This document shows, in pieces, positions 35,644 to 44,998 of a stretch of 64,000 nucleotides of DNA. The position numbers were made by a program, and so were the translations under genes. The notes under the pieces were generated by a model. It was not told where the DNA came from. It saw only the letters and a program-made list of their open reading frames with translations, and did not search any database. The DNA is from Streptomyces sp. F63. GTDB taxonomy: Bacteria > Actinomycetota > Actinomycetes > Streptomycetales > Streptomycetaceae. The stretch lies in NCBI RefSeq assembly GCF_018070345.1, contig NZ_JAGPXX010000013.1, positions 102,722 through 166,721 of the forward strand, given 5' to 3'. Every line of letters begins with the position of its first letter. Within the stretch, counting starts at the first letter, position 1.

Positions 35644-36381
35644 GTGAGTCCCGTACCCGAGCCGCGCAGCCACCCCGAACTCGAACACCCCGAACTCGAA
35701 CACCCCGAACCCGGACCCGGCGAACCCGGACCCGGGCGTCCGGCGGCCGGCCCCGACCGGGCCGGGCCCGACCCGGCGCCCGGGCCCGCCGTCGGCACCG
35801 GCCGGCGCAGCCTCGCCGCCGCACTGGCCCTCGGTGCCGCGGGCGCGGCCCTCGCCCTGGTCGCCGGCGGGCAGACCTGGTCCGAAGCCACGACCACCGC
35901 CGCCCAGGGGGCGCTGCCCGTGGCCGCCGAGGGCCGGGACGTAACGGGGGCACCCGCCGCGCTGGCCATCGTCGGACTCGCCGCGCTGGTCGCCGTGTTC
36001 GCCGTACGCCGCGCCGGCCGCACCGCCGTGGCCGCGCTGCTGGCCCTCAGCGGGGCGGGCACGGCCGCCGGCTCCCTCCTCGGCCGGGGCGACACCGGAA
36101 CCCTGGAGGCCGAGGCGGCCCGGGTCACCGGCCTGGTCGGCGCCGGTGTGGAGAACGTCACGCACACCGGCTGGCCGCTGGTCTCCACCGCGGCCGGGCT
36201 GCTCCTGCTGCTCGCGGGCCTCATCGCCCTGCGTCACGGGCGCCGCTGGCCCGCCATGTCCGGACGGTACGAGCGCCCGGCCGGTGCCGCGCGCCGCGGC
36301 GCCGCCGCACCCGACCCGGAGCGCCCCGACGAGATGTGGCGCGCCCTGGACCGGGGCGAGGACCCGACCCGCGACCGCTGA
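35644..36381 (+). CDS. Trp-region membrane protein, TIGR02234 family
   Basis: 245 aa from GTG 35644, with CATAGT 6 nt upstream (leaderless pattern). The N-terminal 50 residues are Pro/Glu-rich with an in-frame repeat (HPELEHPELEHPEPGP), which comes from a 15-bp DNA repeat. About four transmembrane segments follow: LAAALALGAAGAALALVAGG, ALAIVGLAALVAVFAVRRAG, VAALLALSGAGTAAGSLLG and WPLVSTAAGLLLLLAGLIAL. TIGR02234 members are found in actinobacterial trp operons between trpE and trpC; the function is unknown, with a transport or membrane role inferred only from topology. Confidence 0.88.
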   Translation: MSPVPEPRSHPELEHPELEHPEPGPGEPGPGRPAAGPDRAGPDPAPGPAVGTGRRSLAAALALGAAGAALALVAGGQTWSEATTTAAQGALPVAAEGRDVTGAPAALAIVGLAALVAVFAVRRAGRTAVAALLALSGAGTAAGSLLGRGDTGTLEAEAARVTGLVGAGVENVTHTGWPLVSTAAGLLLLLAGLIALRHGRRWPAMSGRYERPAGAARRGAAAPDPERPDEMWRALDRGEDPTRDR

Positions 36382-36634
36382 CACCACCGCCCATGGCCGG
36401 GCCGGGGCATGCCTCTGAGGACGTCCGCGCCGTGTCCGGCCCGCCTCCCGGCCCGCCTCCGCGCCAGGTCCTGCCCACGCCCGGCCATCCCCCGGCCCCT
36501 TCCGGCGGGCCCGCCCCGTTCCGGCGCTCCCGGACGGCACCCCGGCGCGACGGCGTCACAGCCCGTCGGCAAGAATGGACACCGAGCGTTCACCGCGCCC
36601 GAGCCAGGCGCACACAGAGCAACGAGGAGAACTC

Positions 36635-36862
36635 ATGGCGGGCACCGACCACGGACACACCCCGGCCGCCTGGACCGGCGTCATCATCGCCTTCATCGGT
36701 TTCTGCGTGGCCAGCGCCTTCACCGTGATGGCCAGCCCCGTGGGCTTCTGGGTGGGTATCGCCATCGTCTTCCTGGGCGGCATCGTCGGCTGGATGATGA
36801 AGAAGGCCGGCCTGGGCCAGGACGCCCCGCGCGAGGCGCAGAGGCGGCAGCCGCAGCACTGA
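36635..36862 (+). CDS. HGxxPAAW family small membrane protein
   Basis: 75 aa from ATG 36635 with GAGGAG 6 nt upstream. The family signature HGHTPAAW is at residues 6-13, followed by two transmembrane helices (WTGVIIAFIGFCVASAFTVM and VGFWVGIAIVFLGGIVGWMM) and a charged tail. It is conserved next to trp genes in Streptomyces; the function is unknown. Confidence 0.93.
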   Translation: MAGTDHGHTPAAWTGVIIAFIGFCVASAFTVMASPVGFWVGIAIVFLGGIVGWMMKKAGLGQDAPREAQRRQPQH

Positions 36863-37311
36863 CCCGGCCGCTCGCGGACGGCGCCGGCGCCCCCGCGAGC
36901 CGGGACAGGACCGTGACGGCGCGGCCCCGTGGCCCGTACGGCCGTATGGACGGCGTACGAGGGCCCGGGGCTGCGCCTTTCCGCGTCCGCGGCGAGACTC
37001 GGGACCGTGAGCGACGAACCCGCGCACCTCGCACCACACCCGGCCCCGTCCGCGTACCCGGCTCCGTCCGCGTACCCGGTGCCGCGCCCGGCTCCGTCCG
37101 CGTACCCGGCCCCGCCCGCGCGGGGCGTCCTGGCCCAGGCCCAGGCCGGGGCCGCGGCCCCGTGTCCGGGTTCGTCCGCGGCTCTGCCCGGGCATCCGGC
37201 TTCCCCCGCGGCCTCGGCTGGGCGACGGGCTCGGTCCGTGCCCGCGGCTCCGGCCGCGTCTCCGGCTTCTGTGCTTCCGTGCCGGATTCCGCTGTCCCGT
37301 CCGGGCGTCCG
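36863..37311. repeat. 449-bp region with Pro-codon tandem repeats upstream of DUF2752 gene
   Basis: Around 37040-37120 the sequence repeats units containing CCGCGTACCCGG at short intervals, translating to APSAYPAPSAYP-type repeats in one frame. No confident gene lies here, but a low-complexity open frame (37007-37315) is listed separately. Confidence 0.5.
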
Positions 37312-37315
37312 GTGA
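37007..37315 (+). CDS. Low-complexity Pro/Ala-rich open frame, doubtful
   Basis: 102 aa from GTG 37007, beginning VSDEPAHLAPHPAPSAYPAP and continuing as Pro/Ala/Ser-rich sequence. Its stop overlaps the DUF2752 start by 4 nt (GTGA), the usual coupling arrangement. Against it: no good RBS, no recognisable domain and low complexity throughout. It may be the displaced N-terminus of the DUF2752 protein after a frameshift, or chance. Confidence 0.25.
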   Translation: MSDEPAHLAPHPAPSAYPAPSAYPVPRPAPSAYPAPPARGVLAQAQAGAAAPCPGSSAALPGHPASPAASAGRRARSVPAAPAASPASVLPCRIPLSRPGVR

Positions 37316-38016
37316 CGGGCCCCGCCCCGGCTCCGGGCCCGCCGGCGGGCACTGCCGTGCCCGGCCCGGCTGTGCCGCCCGGTGGCGGCCGTCACCCGGC
37401 CGGCCGTGCCGGGCGGTTTCCCTCGGCCCGCCTGAGGGCCCTGGCCGCGCCCGTGGGGGCGCTCGCCGCCGGTGCGGGAGCCCTCGGCTGGGTCGGGGCC
37501 GTGGATCCGGGCGTTCCGGGGCGCTACCCGGTGTGCCCGCTGTTCCACACGACCGGCCTGCTGTGCCCCGGCTGCGGTGGTCTCCGCAGTGTCCACGCCC
37601 TCGCGCACGGCGATCCGGCCGCCGCGTTCGGTACCAACGCGCTGGTCGTCCTGGCCGCGGCCGCGGCGGCCGTCGTCTGGGGGGCCTGGACGGTACGCGC
37701 CCTGCGGGCCGCCCCCGGGCTCGTGCGCGCCCCCGGGCCCGTGCGCGCCCCCGGGCCGACTCGGGCTGCCCGGAGCGCGCCGACGGGGTGTACCGCGCGG
37801 GGCGCGGACTCTGCGGGCTCCGCGGACCCCGCGGACCCGAGGGCTCCGGCGGCCCGGGAGCGCACCGGGCGCACCGGGCGCACCGGGCGCACCGGGCGTA
37901 CCGGGCACACCGGGCGAGCGGTGCGGGGCCGGCTGCCGTGGTGGGTCGCCGGAGCGCTCGTCACGGCGTTCACGGTTGTCCGGAACCTGCCGTTCGGCGG
38001 GGGCCTGGCGCCGTGA
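37312..38016 (+). CDS. DUF2752 domain-containing membrane protein
   Basis: 234 aa from GTG 37312; the start is uncertain because there is no ATG and the upstream sequence is low complexity. DUF2752 is clear: GRYPVCPLFHTTGLLCPGCG followed by GLRSVHALAHGDPAAAFGTN, with CPxCGxxR-type Cys. Transmembrane segments lie before and after (LAAPVGALAAGAGALGW, ALVVLAAAAAAVVWGAW, WWVAGALVTAFTVV). A repetitive hydrophilic loop (RTGRTGRTGRTGRTGHTG) reflects a 9-bp DNA repeat. Function is unknown; it is regularly found upstream of trpC in Streptomyces. Confidence 0.8.
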   Translation: MTGPAPAPGPPAGTAVPGPAVPPGGGRHPAGRAGRFPSARLRALAAPVGALAAGAGALGWVGAVDPGVPGRYPVCPLFHTTGLLCPGCGGLRSVHALAHGDPAAAFGTNALVVLAAAAAAVVWGAWTVRALRAAPGLVRAPGPVRAPGPTRAARSAPTGCTARGADSAGSADPADPRAPAARERTGRTGRTGRTGRTGHTGRAVRGRLPWWVAGALVTAFTVVRNLPFGGGLAP

Positions 38017-38196
38017 GAACCGGAACCGATCGCACCGGTATGTCCACGTACCGGGACCCCGGGCGCCCGGATGTGAAGGGTGCGCACCCGGCCGGATACC
38101 ATCGCAGAGTCTCGCGCAGTCGCGGGCGGGGCGGTGCCCGGCGGGCACCGGACGGCCGCGATCGCTCCACCACCGTCCCGGAAGGGGGCCGCTCCC

Positions 38197-39006
38197 GTGA
38201 GTGTGCTCGACGAGATCATCGAGGGAGTCCGTGCCGACCTCGCGGAGCGGCAGGCGCGCGTGAGTCTCGACGAGCTCAAGGAGCGGGCGGCCAGGACCCC
38301 TCCGGCCAAGGACGGCGCCGCGGCGCTCCGCGGTGACAGCGTCAAGGTGATCTGCGAGGTCAAGCGCTCCAGCCCGTCCAAGGGCGCGCTCGCCGCGATC
38401 GCCGACCCGGCCGGGCTCGCCGCCGACTACGAGGCGGGCGGCGCGGCCGTCATCAGCGTGCTGACCGAGGAACGGAAGTTCGGCGGCTCGCTCGCCGACT
38501 TGGAGGCCGTCCGCGCCCGGGTCGACATCCCCGTGCTGCGCAAGGACTTCATCGTCACCTCCTACCAGTTGTGGGAGGCCCGGGCCCACGGCGCCGACCT
38601 GGCTCTGCTCATCGTCGCGGCGCTGGACCAGGCGGCCCTGGTCTCGCTCGTGGAGCGCGCCGAGTCGATCGGCCTGACGCCGCTCGTGGAGGTGCACGAC
38701 GAGGAGGAGGTCGAGCGGGCCGTCGTCGCCGGCGCCCGCGTCATCGGCGTCAACGCGCGGAACCTCAAGACGCTGGAAGTGGACCGGTCCAACTTCGGCC
38801 GGATCGCACCGGGCATCCCGGACCACATCGTCAAGATCGCGGAATCGGGTGTGCGCGGGCCGCACGACCTGATCGCTTACGCCAACGAGGGCGCGGACGC
38901 CGTGCTCGTCGGGGAGTCGCTGGTCACCGGCCGCGACCCGAAGACGGCGGTGTCCGACCTCGTGGCGGCCGGCGCGCACCCGGCCCTCCGGCACGGGCGC
39001 GGCTGA
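38197..39006 (+). CDS. trpC: Indole-3-glycerol phosphate synthase
   Basis: 269 aa from GTG 38197 with GAAGGGGG 8 nt upstream. TrpC closes the indole ring from CdRP. The TIM barrel shows the family residues: VICEVKRSSPSKG (catalytic Lys), VLTEERKFGGS, VLRKDFIVTSYQLWEARAHG, PLVEVHDEEE, IGVNARNLKTLEVD and AESGVRGPHD. A monofunctional enzyme of the usual length. trpM starts 10 nt after its stop. Confidence 0.97.
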   Translation: MSVLDEIIEGVRADLAERQARVSLDELKERAARTPPAKDGAAALRGDSVKVICEVKRSSPSKGALAAIADPAGLAADYEAGGAAVISVLTEERKFGGSLADLEAVRARVDIPVLRKDFIVTSYQLWEARAHGADLALLIVAALDQAALVSLVERAESIGLTPLVEVHDEEEVERAVVAGARVIGVNARNLKTLEVDRSNFGRIAPGIPDHIVKIAESGVRGPHDLIAYANEGADAVLVGESLVTGRDPKTAVSDLVAAGAHPALRHGRG

Positions 39007-39016
39007 GGAGCCCGCG

Positions 39017-39199
39017 ATGGCCATGGCCCGCTCCCCGTACGCACGGCTCGCCCGCGGCTGCCGGCCGCGGGGCTGCCGCGCGCCCGCGCGGCGGGTGCGG
39101 GGGCGGCGGGTGCGGTACCACATCGGCAGTGAGCCGGGGCAGATCAACGGCATGCGATGGCGTGCGGTGGCCACGCGTACGCCCGCCGGCGCGGCCTGA
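39017..39199 (+). CDS. trpM: Tryptophan biosynthesis modulator TrpM
   Basis: 60 aa from ATG 39017, with GAGGAG 6 nt upstream and only 10 nt after the trpC stop. The sequence is small and basic (LARGCRPRGCRAPARRVRGR, then VRYHIGSEPGQINGMRWR), matching the TrpM peptide described between trpC and trpB in Streptomyces coelicolor. That peptide modulates tryptophan synthesis and morphological development. Two Cys flank an Arg-rich stretch. It is co-transcribed with trpC; the gap to trpB is unusually long. Confidence 0.85.
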   Translation: MAMARSPYARLARGCRPRGCRAPARRVRGRRVRYHIGSEPGQINGMRWRAVATRTPAGAA

Positions 39200-40004
39200 C
39201 ACCGCCCGGCGCGCCGCCCGCTGTCGAGCGGGCCGCCCCCCCGGCGTCGCCGCCGTCCGGGCCACTCCGGCCTCTCCCGTCCGTCGCCCGGCTTCCGGGC
39301 CCGGCACCTCGGGCCCGCGGTGCCGGGCTCTCGGCCCCGCCCCGCGGCCTGGGCCGGAGACCGCATCCGGACCCTGCCCGGAGCCCGGAGCCCCGGAGCC
39401 CCGGAGCCCCGGAGCCCCGGAGCCCCGGAGCCCCGGAGCCCGGAGCCCCGGAGAGGGGCCGGACCGGTTCGGACCGGTGCCCGCTCGGGAGTATCCGGAC
39501 CCGCATACGGCTCCGGCCGTGGTAGCCGGACCGGTCCACAGCCCGGACAGCGGACCCGGAGCGGTTCGGGGCCGCAACCCGGCTCCCGCACCGTTCGGGG
39601 GCCGGGGACGGACTCGGCTCCGTTCTCCGTGCCCTGCCGGACCGGCTCGGTACCGGGCCCGGACTGCTCAGGTGGTCCGGACCGCCCCGGGCCGGGCCGG
39701 GGACGGCCGAGTGCCCGGGGGCCGGGAACGGCCCCGGGATCCGGAGCCCCGGACCCGTCCCGGTTCGTCCGGGCCCGGTCCGCTCGGGGTCCGGGGCCTC
39801 GGTGGCGGCGTGCAGGGCGTGCGGCGCCGGGTGCCCGGCCGCTCCCGTCCCGCCCCCGCCTGCGGTCCCGGCCCGGGCGGCGGCCCGGGCGCCGGTACCG
39901 CCCTCGGCCGGGCGTGCGCGTGCCCTCCCCGCGGACCGTTCACTTCCACCACTGTCACCACCCACCAGCCGGGGCCCCGCGCCCCGTAACGAGGAGCACC
40001 GCAG
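39200..40004. other. 805-bp trpM-trpB spacer
   Basis: No gene is supported. Long open frames here are Arg/Pro/Gly-rich shadows. The spacer contains an octamer tandem array (39381-39450) and many GGACCGG/CCCGGA motifs that could fold into strong stems. A separate promoter or attenuator for trpBA would have to lie here. A GAGGAG RBS (39991-39996) precedes trpB. Confidence 0.6.
39381..39450. repeat. Octamer tandem array GAGCCCCG
   Basis: GAGCCCCG repeats in six perfect consecutive copies (39388-39435), then a 7-nt copy (39436-39442) and one more full copy (39443-39450). A 7-nt GAGCCCG precedes the array. A simple tandem array of this kind is prone to slippage, so copy number should vary between strains. 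Confidence 0.92.
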
Positions 40005-41251
<1,247 letters not shown>

Positions 41252-41252
<1 letters not shown>

Positions 41253-42067
41253 TGGCGGGCAACCTGGAACTCCTGGAATCCGTCCTGGCCAAGGCCAGGG
41301 GGGAGGGCCGGGCCGCGCTGGTCGGCTACCTGCCCGCCGGCTTCCCGACCGTGGACGGCGGGGTGCGCGCCGTCACGGCGATGCTCGAGGGCGGCTGCGA
41401 CGTGGTCGAGGTCGGGCTGCCGCACAGCGACCCGGTGCTGGACGGTCCGGTCATCCAGACCGCCGACGACATCGCCCTGCGCGCCGGGCTGCGGATCACC
41501 GACGTGATCCGCACGGTGGCCGAGGTGCACGCGGCGACCGGCGCGCCGGTGCTCTGCATGACGTACTGGAACCCGGTCGACCGGTACGGCGTGGAGCGGT
41601 TCGCCGCCGATCTGGCCGGGGCCGGCGGAGCGGGCTGCATCCTGCCCGACCTGCCCGTCGAGGAGTCCGCGGTGTGGCGCGCGGCCGCCGAGCGGCACGG
41701 TCTGGCCACGGTCTTCGTGGTCGCGCCGAGCAGCCGGGACGAGCGGCTGGCGAAGATCACGGCGGCCGGCAGCGGCTTCGTGTACGCGGCCTCGCTGATG
41801 GGGGTCACCGGCACCCGGGAGTCGGTCGGCGAGCAGGCGCAGGACCTGGTGCGCCGCACCCGGGCCACCACGGAGCTGCCCGTCTGCGTCGGGCTCGGGG
41901 TCTCCAACCCGGGGCAGGCGGCGGAGGTCGCGGCCTTCGCCGACGGCGTGATCGTCGGCTCGGCCTTCGTCAAACGGCTGCTGGACGCCCCGGACCTGGA
42001 GACCGGGCTCACCGAAGTCCGCACCCTGGCAGGGGAGTTGGCGAAGGGCGTGAGCCGCGGGGCCTGA
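41252..42067 (+). CDS. trpA: Tryptophan synthase alpha chain
   Basis: 271 aa from ATG 41252, overlapping the trpB stop by one base. TrpA cleaves indole-3-glycerol phosphate and channels indole to TrpB. Catalytic Glu and Asp lie in CDVVEVGLPHSDPVLDGPVI; other conserved parts are LCMTYWNPVDRYG, GCILPDLPVEE, YAASLMGVTGTRE, VGLGVSNPGQAAEV and GVIVGSAFVK. HSDPVLDGP departs slightly from the common FSDPxADGP wording but keeps the active acid. A terminator (42143-42172) follows. Confidence 0.97.
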
Positions 42068-42073
42068 CCGCGC

Positions 42074-42119
42074 GGCAGCGGGGGCATGGAGGCAGCGGGG
42101 GCATGGAGGCAGCGGGGGA
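42074..42119. repeat. 17-bp tandem repeat after trpA (about 2.7 copies)
   Basis: The unit GGCAGCGGGGGCATGGA occurs at 42074-42090 and 42091-42107 with a partial third copy. It starts 7 bp after the trpA stop and lies upstream of the terminator. Confidence 0.85.
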
Positions 42120-42142
42120 GCGGTACCGCGGGGGAGCCCTCC

Positions 42143-42172
42143 AACGGGGAGGCGCGCAGGCGCCTCCCCGTT
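42143..42172 (+). terminator. Terminator of the trp operon
   Basis: AACGGGGAGGCG (42143-42154) pairs perfectly with 42161-42172 around a 6-nt loop, followed by TCCCC. It lies 75 nt beyond the trpA stop. Confidence 0.85.
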
Positions 42173-42307
42173 TCCCCGCCCGGCCACCCGCCGCTGTCGG
42201 CCCGCTGGTCTACCCTGGCAGCACCCCCCACACCCCGTCACCGGCCGGGCCGCCGCGTGCCCCGCCCGGCCGCCGTCGCGCTGCCGACCCCAGGAGATGT
42301 GAGGACC

Positions 42308-42691
42308 GTGACCGCAGAGCCGCCCGCCACCGGCCGGGCCGCGGACGACCCCGACCTGCCCCCGATACCCGACGAGGAGTGGGCGCGGTTCATCGAGGAG
42401 AGTGCCGGGCCGGGCCGGGCCCGCGCGCCCAGGGAGCCGTCGGCGCGAGCCCGTATGGTCACCGAACGGCTGCGCCGGCAGGACGAGGCGGCCGCCCAGC
42501 GGCAGGGCGCCCTCCGCCGGTGGCGCCGCGGGGGGAGTCCGGCGGAGCCCCCGCGGCCGGAGGGGTGGCGGACCGCGACGCCGCCCCGGCCGGCGGCGCG
42601 CGGGCAGCGGTGGTGGGGGGTGGCGGCCGGCGTGGTCTTCGTCGTCCTGCTGGTCGTGGTGGCGGCCGGCCCGGCCCGGGTCCTCCCCTGA
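42308..42691 (+). CDS. Small membrane-anchored hypothetical protein
   Basis: 127 aa from GTG 42308; GTG 42299 in the same frame is an alternative, since AGGAG (42292-42296) sits between the usable spacings of both. The N-terminal two-thirds is hydrophilic and conserved-looking (DLPPIPDEEWARFIEESAGP, then EPSARARMVTERLRRQDEAA). One C-terminal transmembrane helix follows (WWGVAAGVVFVVLLVVVAAG). The DEEW...EPSARARMVTERLRR segment is shared by Streptomyces proteins coded between trpA and lgt. The function is unknown; the topology is a cytoplasmic domain tethered by its C-terminus. Confidence 0.8.
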   Translation: MTAEPPATGRAADDPDLPPIPDEEWARFIEESAGPGRARAPREPSARARMVTERLRRQDEAAAQRQGALRRWRRGGSPAEPPRPEGWRTATPPRPAARGQRWWGVAAGVVFVVLLVVVAAGPARVLP

Positions 42692-42836
42692 CGCCGTTCC
42701 CGGTCTTCCGGCACCGGGCCCGGCCGGCCCCCTCCCCGGGGCCGCCCCGTGACCGTCCGGCGACCGGAGTCCGCCGGGGGCGGGGGCGCGGGGCCGCACC
42801 GGGCGCGGCCCCGTTACGGAGCCGTTGCCGGGCTGG

Positions 42837-42867
42837 TTGCCCGGTACCCGGCCCGGCACGGTAGCGT
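42837..42867 (+). promoter_or_regulatory. Candidate lgt promoter
   Basis: TTGCCC (42837-42842) and TAGCGT (42862-42867) are 19 nt apart, and the -10 ends 10 nt before the lgt ATG. A short or absent leader is predicted, and no RBS is visible. Confidence 0.4.
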
Positions 42868-42877
42868 CGGGACCGCC

Positions 42878-43948
42878 ATGGACCTCGCATACATTCCCAG
42901 TCCGTCGACCGGCGTGATCGAACTCGGCCCGATCCCGCTGCGCGGCTACGCGTTCAGCATCCTCATCGGCGTCTTCGCCGCCGTCTGGATCGGAGGCCGG
43001 CGCTGGGTCGCCCGCGGCGGCCTGCCCGGCACGGTGGCCGACATCGCCGTCTGGGCCGTCCCATTCGGTCTGGTCGGCGGCCGTCTTTACCATATCTTCA
43101 CCACGTACGAGCCGTACTTCGGTGAGCACGGCAACTGGGTCGACGCCTTCAAGATCTGGGAGGGCGGGCTCGGGATCTGGGGTGCCATCGCCCTCGGCGC
43201 CGTCGGGGCGTGGATCGGCGCCCGGCGCCGCGGCGTCCCGCTGCCGGCCTACGCGGACGCCGTTGCGCCGGGCATCGCCATCGCCCAGGCCATCGGCCGC
43301 TGGGGCAACTGGTTCAACCAGGAGCTGTACGGCAAGGCCACGGACCTGCCCTGGGCCCTGAAGATCGACAAGGGCCCCGAACCCGGCTACTACCACCCCA
43401 CGTTCCTCTACGAATCGCTGTGGTGCATCGGCGTGGCGCTGCTGGTGATCTGGGCCGACCGCCGCTTCAGGCTGGGCCACGGGCGGGCCTTCGCGCTGTA
43501 CGTCGCCGCGTACACCGTGGGCCGCGGCTGGATCGAGTACCTGCGGATCGACGAGGCGCACCACGTGCTCGGTCTGCGCTTCAACGTCTGGACCTCGATG
43601 GTCGTCTTCCTCGGGGCGGTGGCCTACATGATCGTCTCGTCCCGGCTGCGTCCCGGCCGGGAGGCCGTCGTGGAACCGGCGGCGGAGGAGGCCCGCGCGG
43701 CGGAGGCCGCCGCCGGCGGCGGCGGTGAGACGGACGGTGAGGCCGGCAAGGAGCCGGGGAAGGACGCCGAGCCCGGGAAAACCGCCGGGACCGAGAAGGA
43801 CGGCGAGACCGCCGGGGCGGCCGGGGACGCGCAGCGCGACGACGAGCCCGCCGGAGCGGCCGCGTCCGGGGAACCGGCCGGCCCCGAGGGCCCGGGCGAC
43901 GGCGACGACACCGCGGACTCCGGGGCGGACGCCGCCAAGAAGCTCTGA
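42878..43948 (+). CDS. lgt: Prolipoprotein diacylglyceryl transferase
   Basis: 356 aa from ATG 42878. Lgt attaches diacylglycerol to the lipobox Cys of prolipoproteins at the membrane. About seven transmembrane segments cover residues 18-265, with family segments IPLRGYAFSILIGVFAAVWI, VPFGLVGGRLYHI, EGGLGIWGAI and the Lgt signature GRWGNWFNQELYG (from residue 140). The last about 85 residues are a Gly/Glu/Asp/Lys-rich cytoplasmic tail with no domain, common in Streptomyces Lgt. It would process the lipoprotein encoded at 10995. A strong terminator follows. Confidence 0.96.
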   Translation: MDLAYIPSPSTGVIELGPIPLRGYAFSILIGVFAAVWIGGRRWVARGGLPGTVADIAVWAVPFGLVGGRLYHIFTTYEPYFGEHGNWVDAFKIWEGGLGIWGAIALGAVGAWIGARRRGVPLPAYADAVAPGIAIAQAIGRWGNWFNQELYGKATDLPWALKIDKGPEPGYYHPTFLYESLWCIGVALLVIWADRRFRLGHGRAFALYVAAYTVGRGWIEYLRIDEAHHVLGLRFNVWTSMVVFLGAVAYMIVSSRLRPGREAVVEPAAEEARAAEAAAGGGGETDGEAGKEPGKDAEPGKTAGTEKDGETAGAAGDAQRDDEPAGAAASGEPAGPEGPGDGDDTADSGADAAKKL

Positions 43949-43979
43949 GGCGGAGATCACGCGATCGCGGACCTCCCGA

Positions 43980-44017
43980 GACCGGCGGCGGACCCTTCCG
44001 GGGGTCCGCCGCCGGTC
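43980..44017 (+). terminator. Terminator after lgt
   Basis: A perfect 16-bp stem (GACCGGCGGCGGACCC at 43980-43995 with 44002-44017) and a 6-nt loop, 31 nt after the lgt stop. Confidence 0.9.
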
Positions 44018-44115
44018 TGTCCGCGCCCGTCGCGGAACCGCCGGCAGCGGCCCCGCCGCGGAGCCGTCCGCACCTTCCCCGGAAACCGTCCGCAGCCCCC
44101 GCCCTGAGAAACCGC

Positions 44116-44130
44116 AGGTCAGGCAGGTAA
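44116..44130. promoter_or_regulatory. Iron-box-like half site upstream of VIT gene
   Basis: AGGTCAGGCAGGTAA resembles the first half of the DmdR1/IdeR iron box (TTAGGTTAGGCTAACCTAA): AGGTcAGGC agrees at 8 of 9 positions, while the second half is poor. It lies about 100 nt before a predicted iron/manganese transporter gene, which makes metal control plausible. It is a by-eye match only. Confidence 0.3.
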
Positions 44131-44227
44131 GTTCGGCCTTCCTTGCTGGCGCCGCCGACGGCATCGCGCGTACCGTCGAGTGCCGGGGGAGCCGCCGGGC
44201 TGTCCCGGGGAAGGGAGCACCACACCG

Positions 44228-44998
44228 ATGGCCAGCAGCAGCGCCGCCGACAACCTCGCCGGGAACGTCACCGAGAGTCTCACCGAGGACGGGCCGCAGG
44301 ACGCGCACCGGGACAACCACACCCACCGCGACGTCAACGGCGGCTGGCTGCGCCCCGCGGTCTTCGGCGCGATGGACGGACTGGTGTCGAACCTGGCGCT
44401 GATCACGGGCGTCGCCGGCAGCAACGTCTCCTCGCAGACCATCGTGATCACGGGGATGGCCGGCCTCGCCGCCGGCGCCTTCTCCATGGCCGCCGGCGAG
44501 TACACCTCGGTTGCCTCGCAGCGTGAGCTGGTGCTGGCCGAGCTGGAGGTCGAGCGCGAGGAGATACGGGCGAATCCGGCGGAGGAGGAGCGGGAGCTGG
44601 CGGCGCTGTACGTGTCGCGCGGTGTGGAGCCGGAGCTGGCCCGCCAGGTCGCCGAGCAGCTGTCCCGCGATCCCGAGCTGGCCCTGGAGATCCACGTCCG
44701 GGAGGAGCTCGGCGTGGACCCCGGCGACCTGCCCTCGCCGGCGGTCGCCGCCGTCTCGTCCTTCGGGGCCTTCGCCGTGGGCGCCGTCCTGCCGGTGCTG
44801 CCGTATCTGCTGGGGACGGAGCGGCTGTGGCCGGCGGTGCTGGTCGCCCTGGCCGGGCTGTTCCTGTGCGGCGGCCTGGTGGCGAGGGTCACGGCACGGT
44901 CCTGGTGGTACAGCGGGCTCCGGCAGCTCGTCCTGGGCGGCGCGGCCGCCGCTGTGACGTACGGCCTGGGCTCTCTCCTCGGAACAGCCGTAAGCTAG
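44228..44998 (+). CDS. VIT1/CCC1 family iron/manganese transporter
   Basis: 256 aa from ATG 44228 with GGGAAGGGAG upstream. The family N-terminal segment is clear (HTHRDVNGGWLRPAVFGAMD, then GLVSNLALITGVAGS), as is helix 2 (ITGMAGLAAGAFSMAAGEYT). A cytoplasmic metal-binding helical domain rich in Glu (LAELEVEREEIRANPAEEER) and three C-terminal transmembrane helices follow. VIT proteins export Fe2+ or Mn2+ from the cytosol in exchange for protons. It is monocistronic, between lgt and gltB. Confidence 0.92.
   Translation: MASSSAADNLAGNVTESLTEDGPQDAHRDNHTHRDVNGGWLRPAVFGAMDGLVSNLALITGVAGSNVSSQTIVITGMAGLAAGAFSMAAGEYTSVASQRELVLAELEVEREEIRANPAEEERELAALYVSRGVEPELARQVAEQLSRDPELALEIHVREELGVDPGDLPSPAVAAVSSFGAFAVGAVLPVLPYLLGTERLWPAVLVALAGLFLCGGLVARVTARSWWYSGLRQLVLGGAAAAVTYGLGSLLGTAVS

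Noticed and set aside
38571..39989. Plus-strand open frame across trpC end, trpM and spacer
   Set aside because: Low-complexity Gly/Arg/Pro sequence in a different phase from trpC and trpM; no motif.
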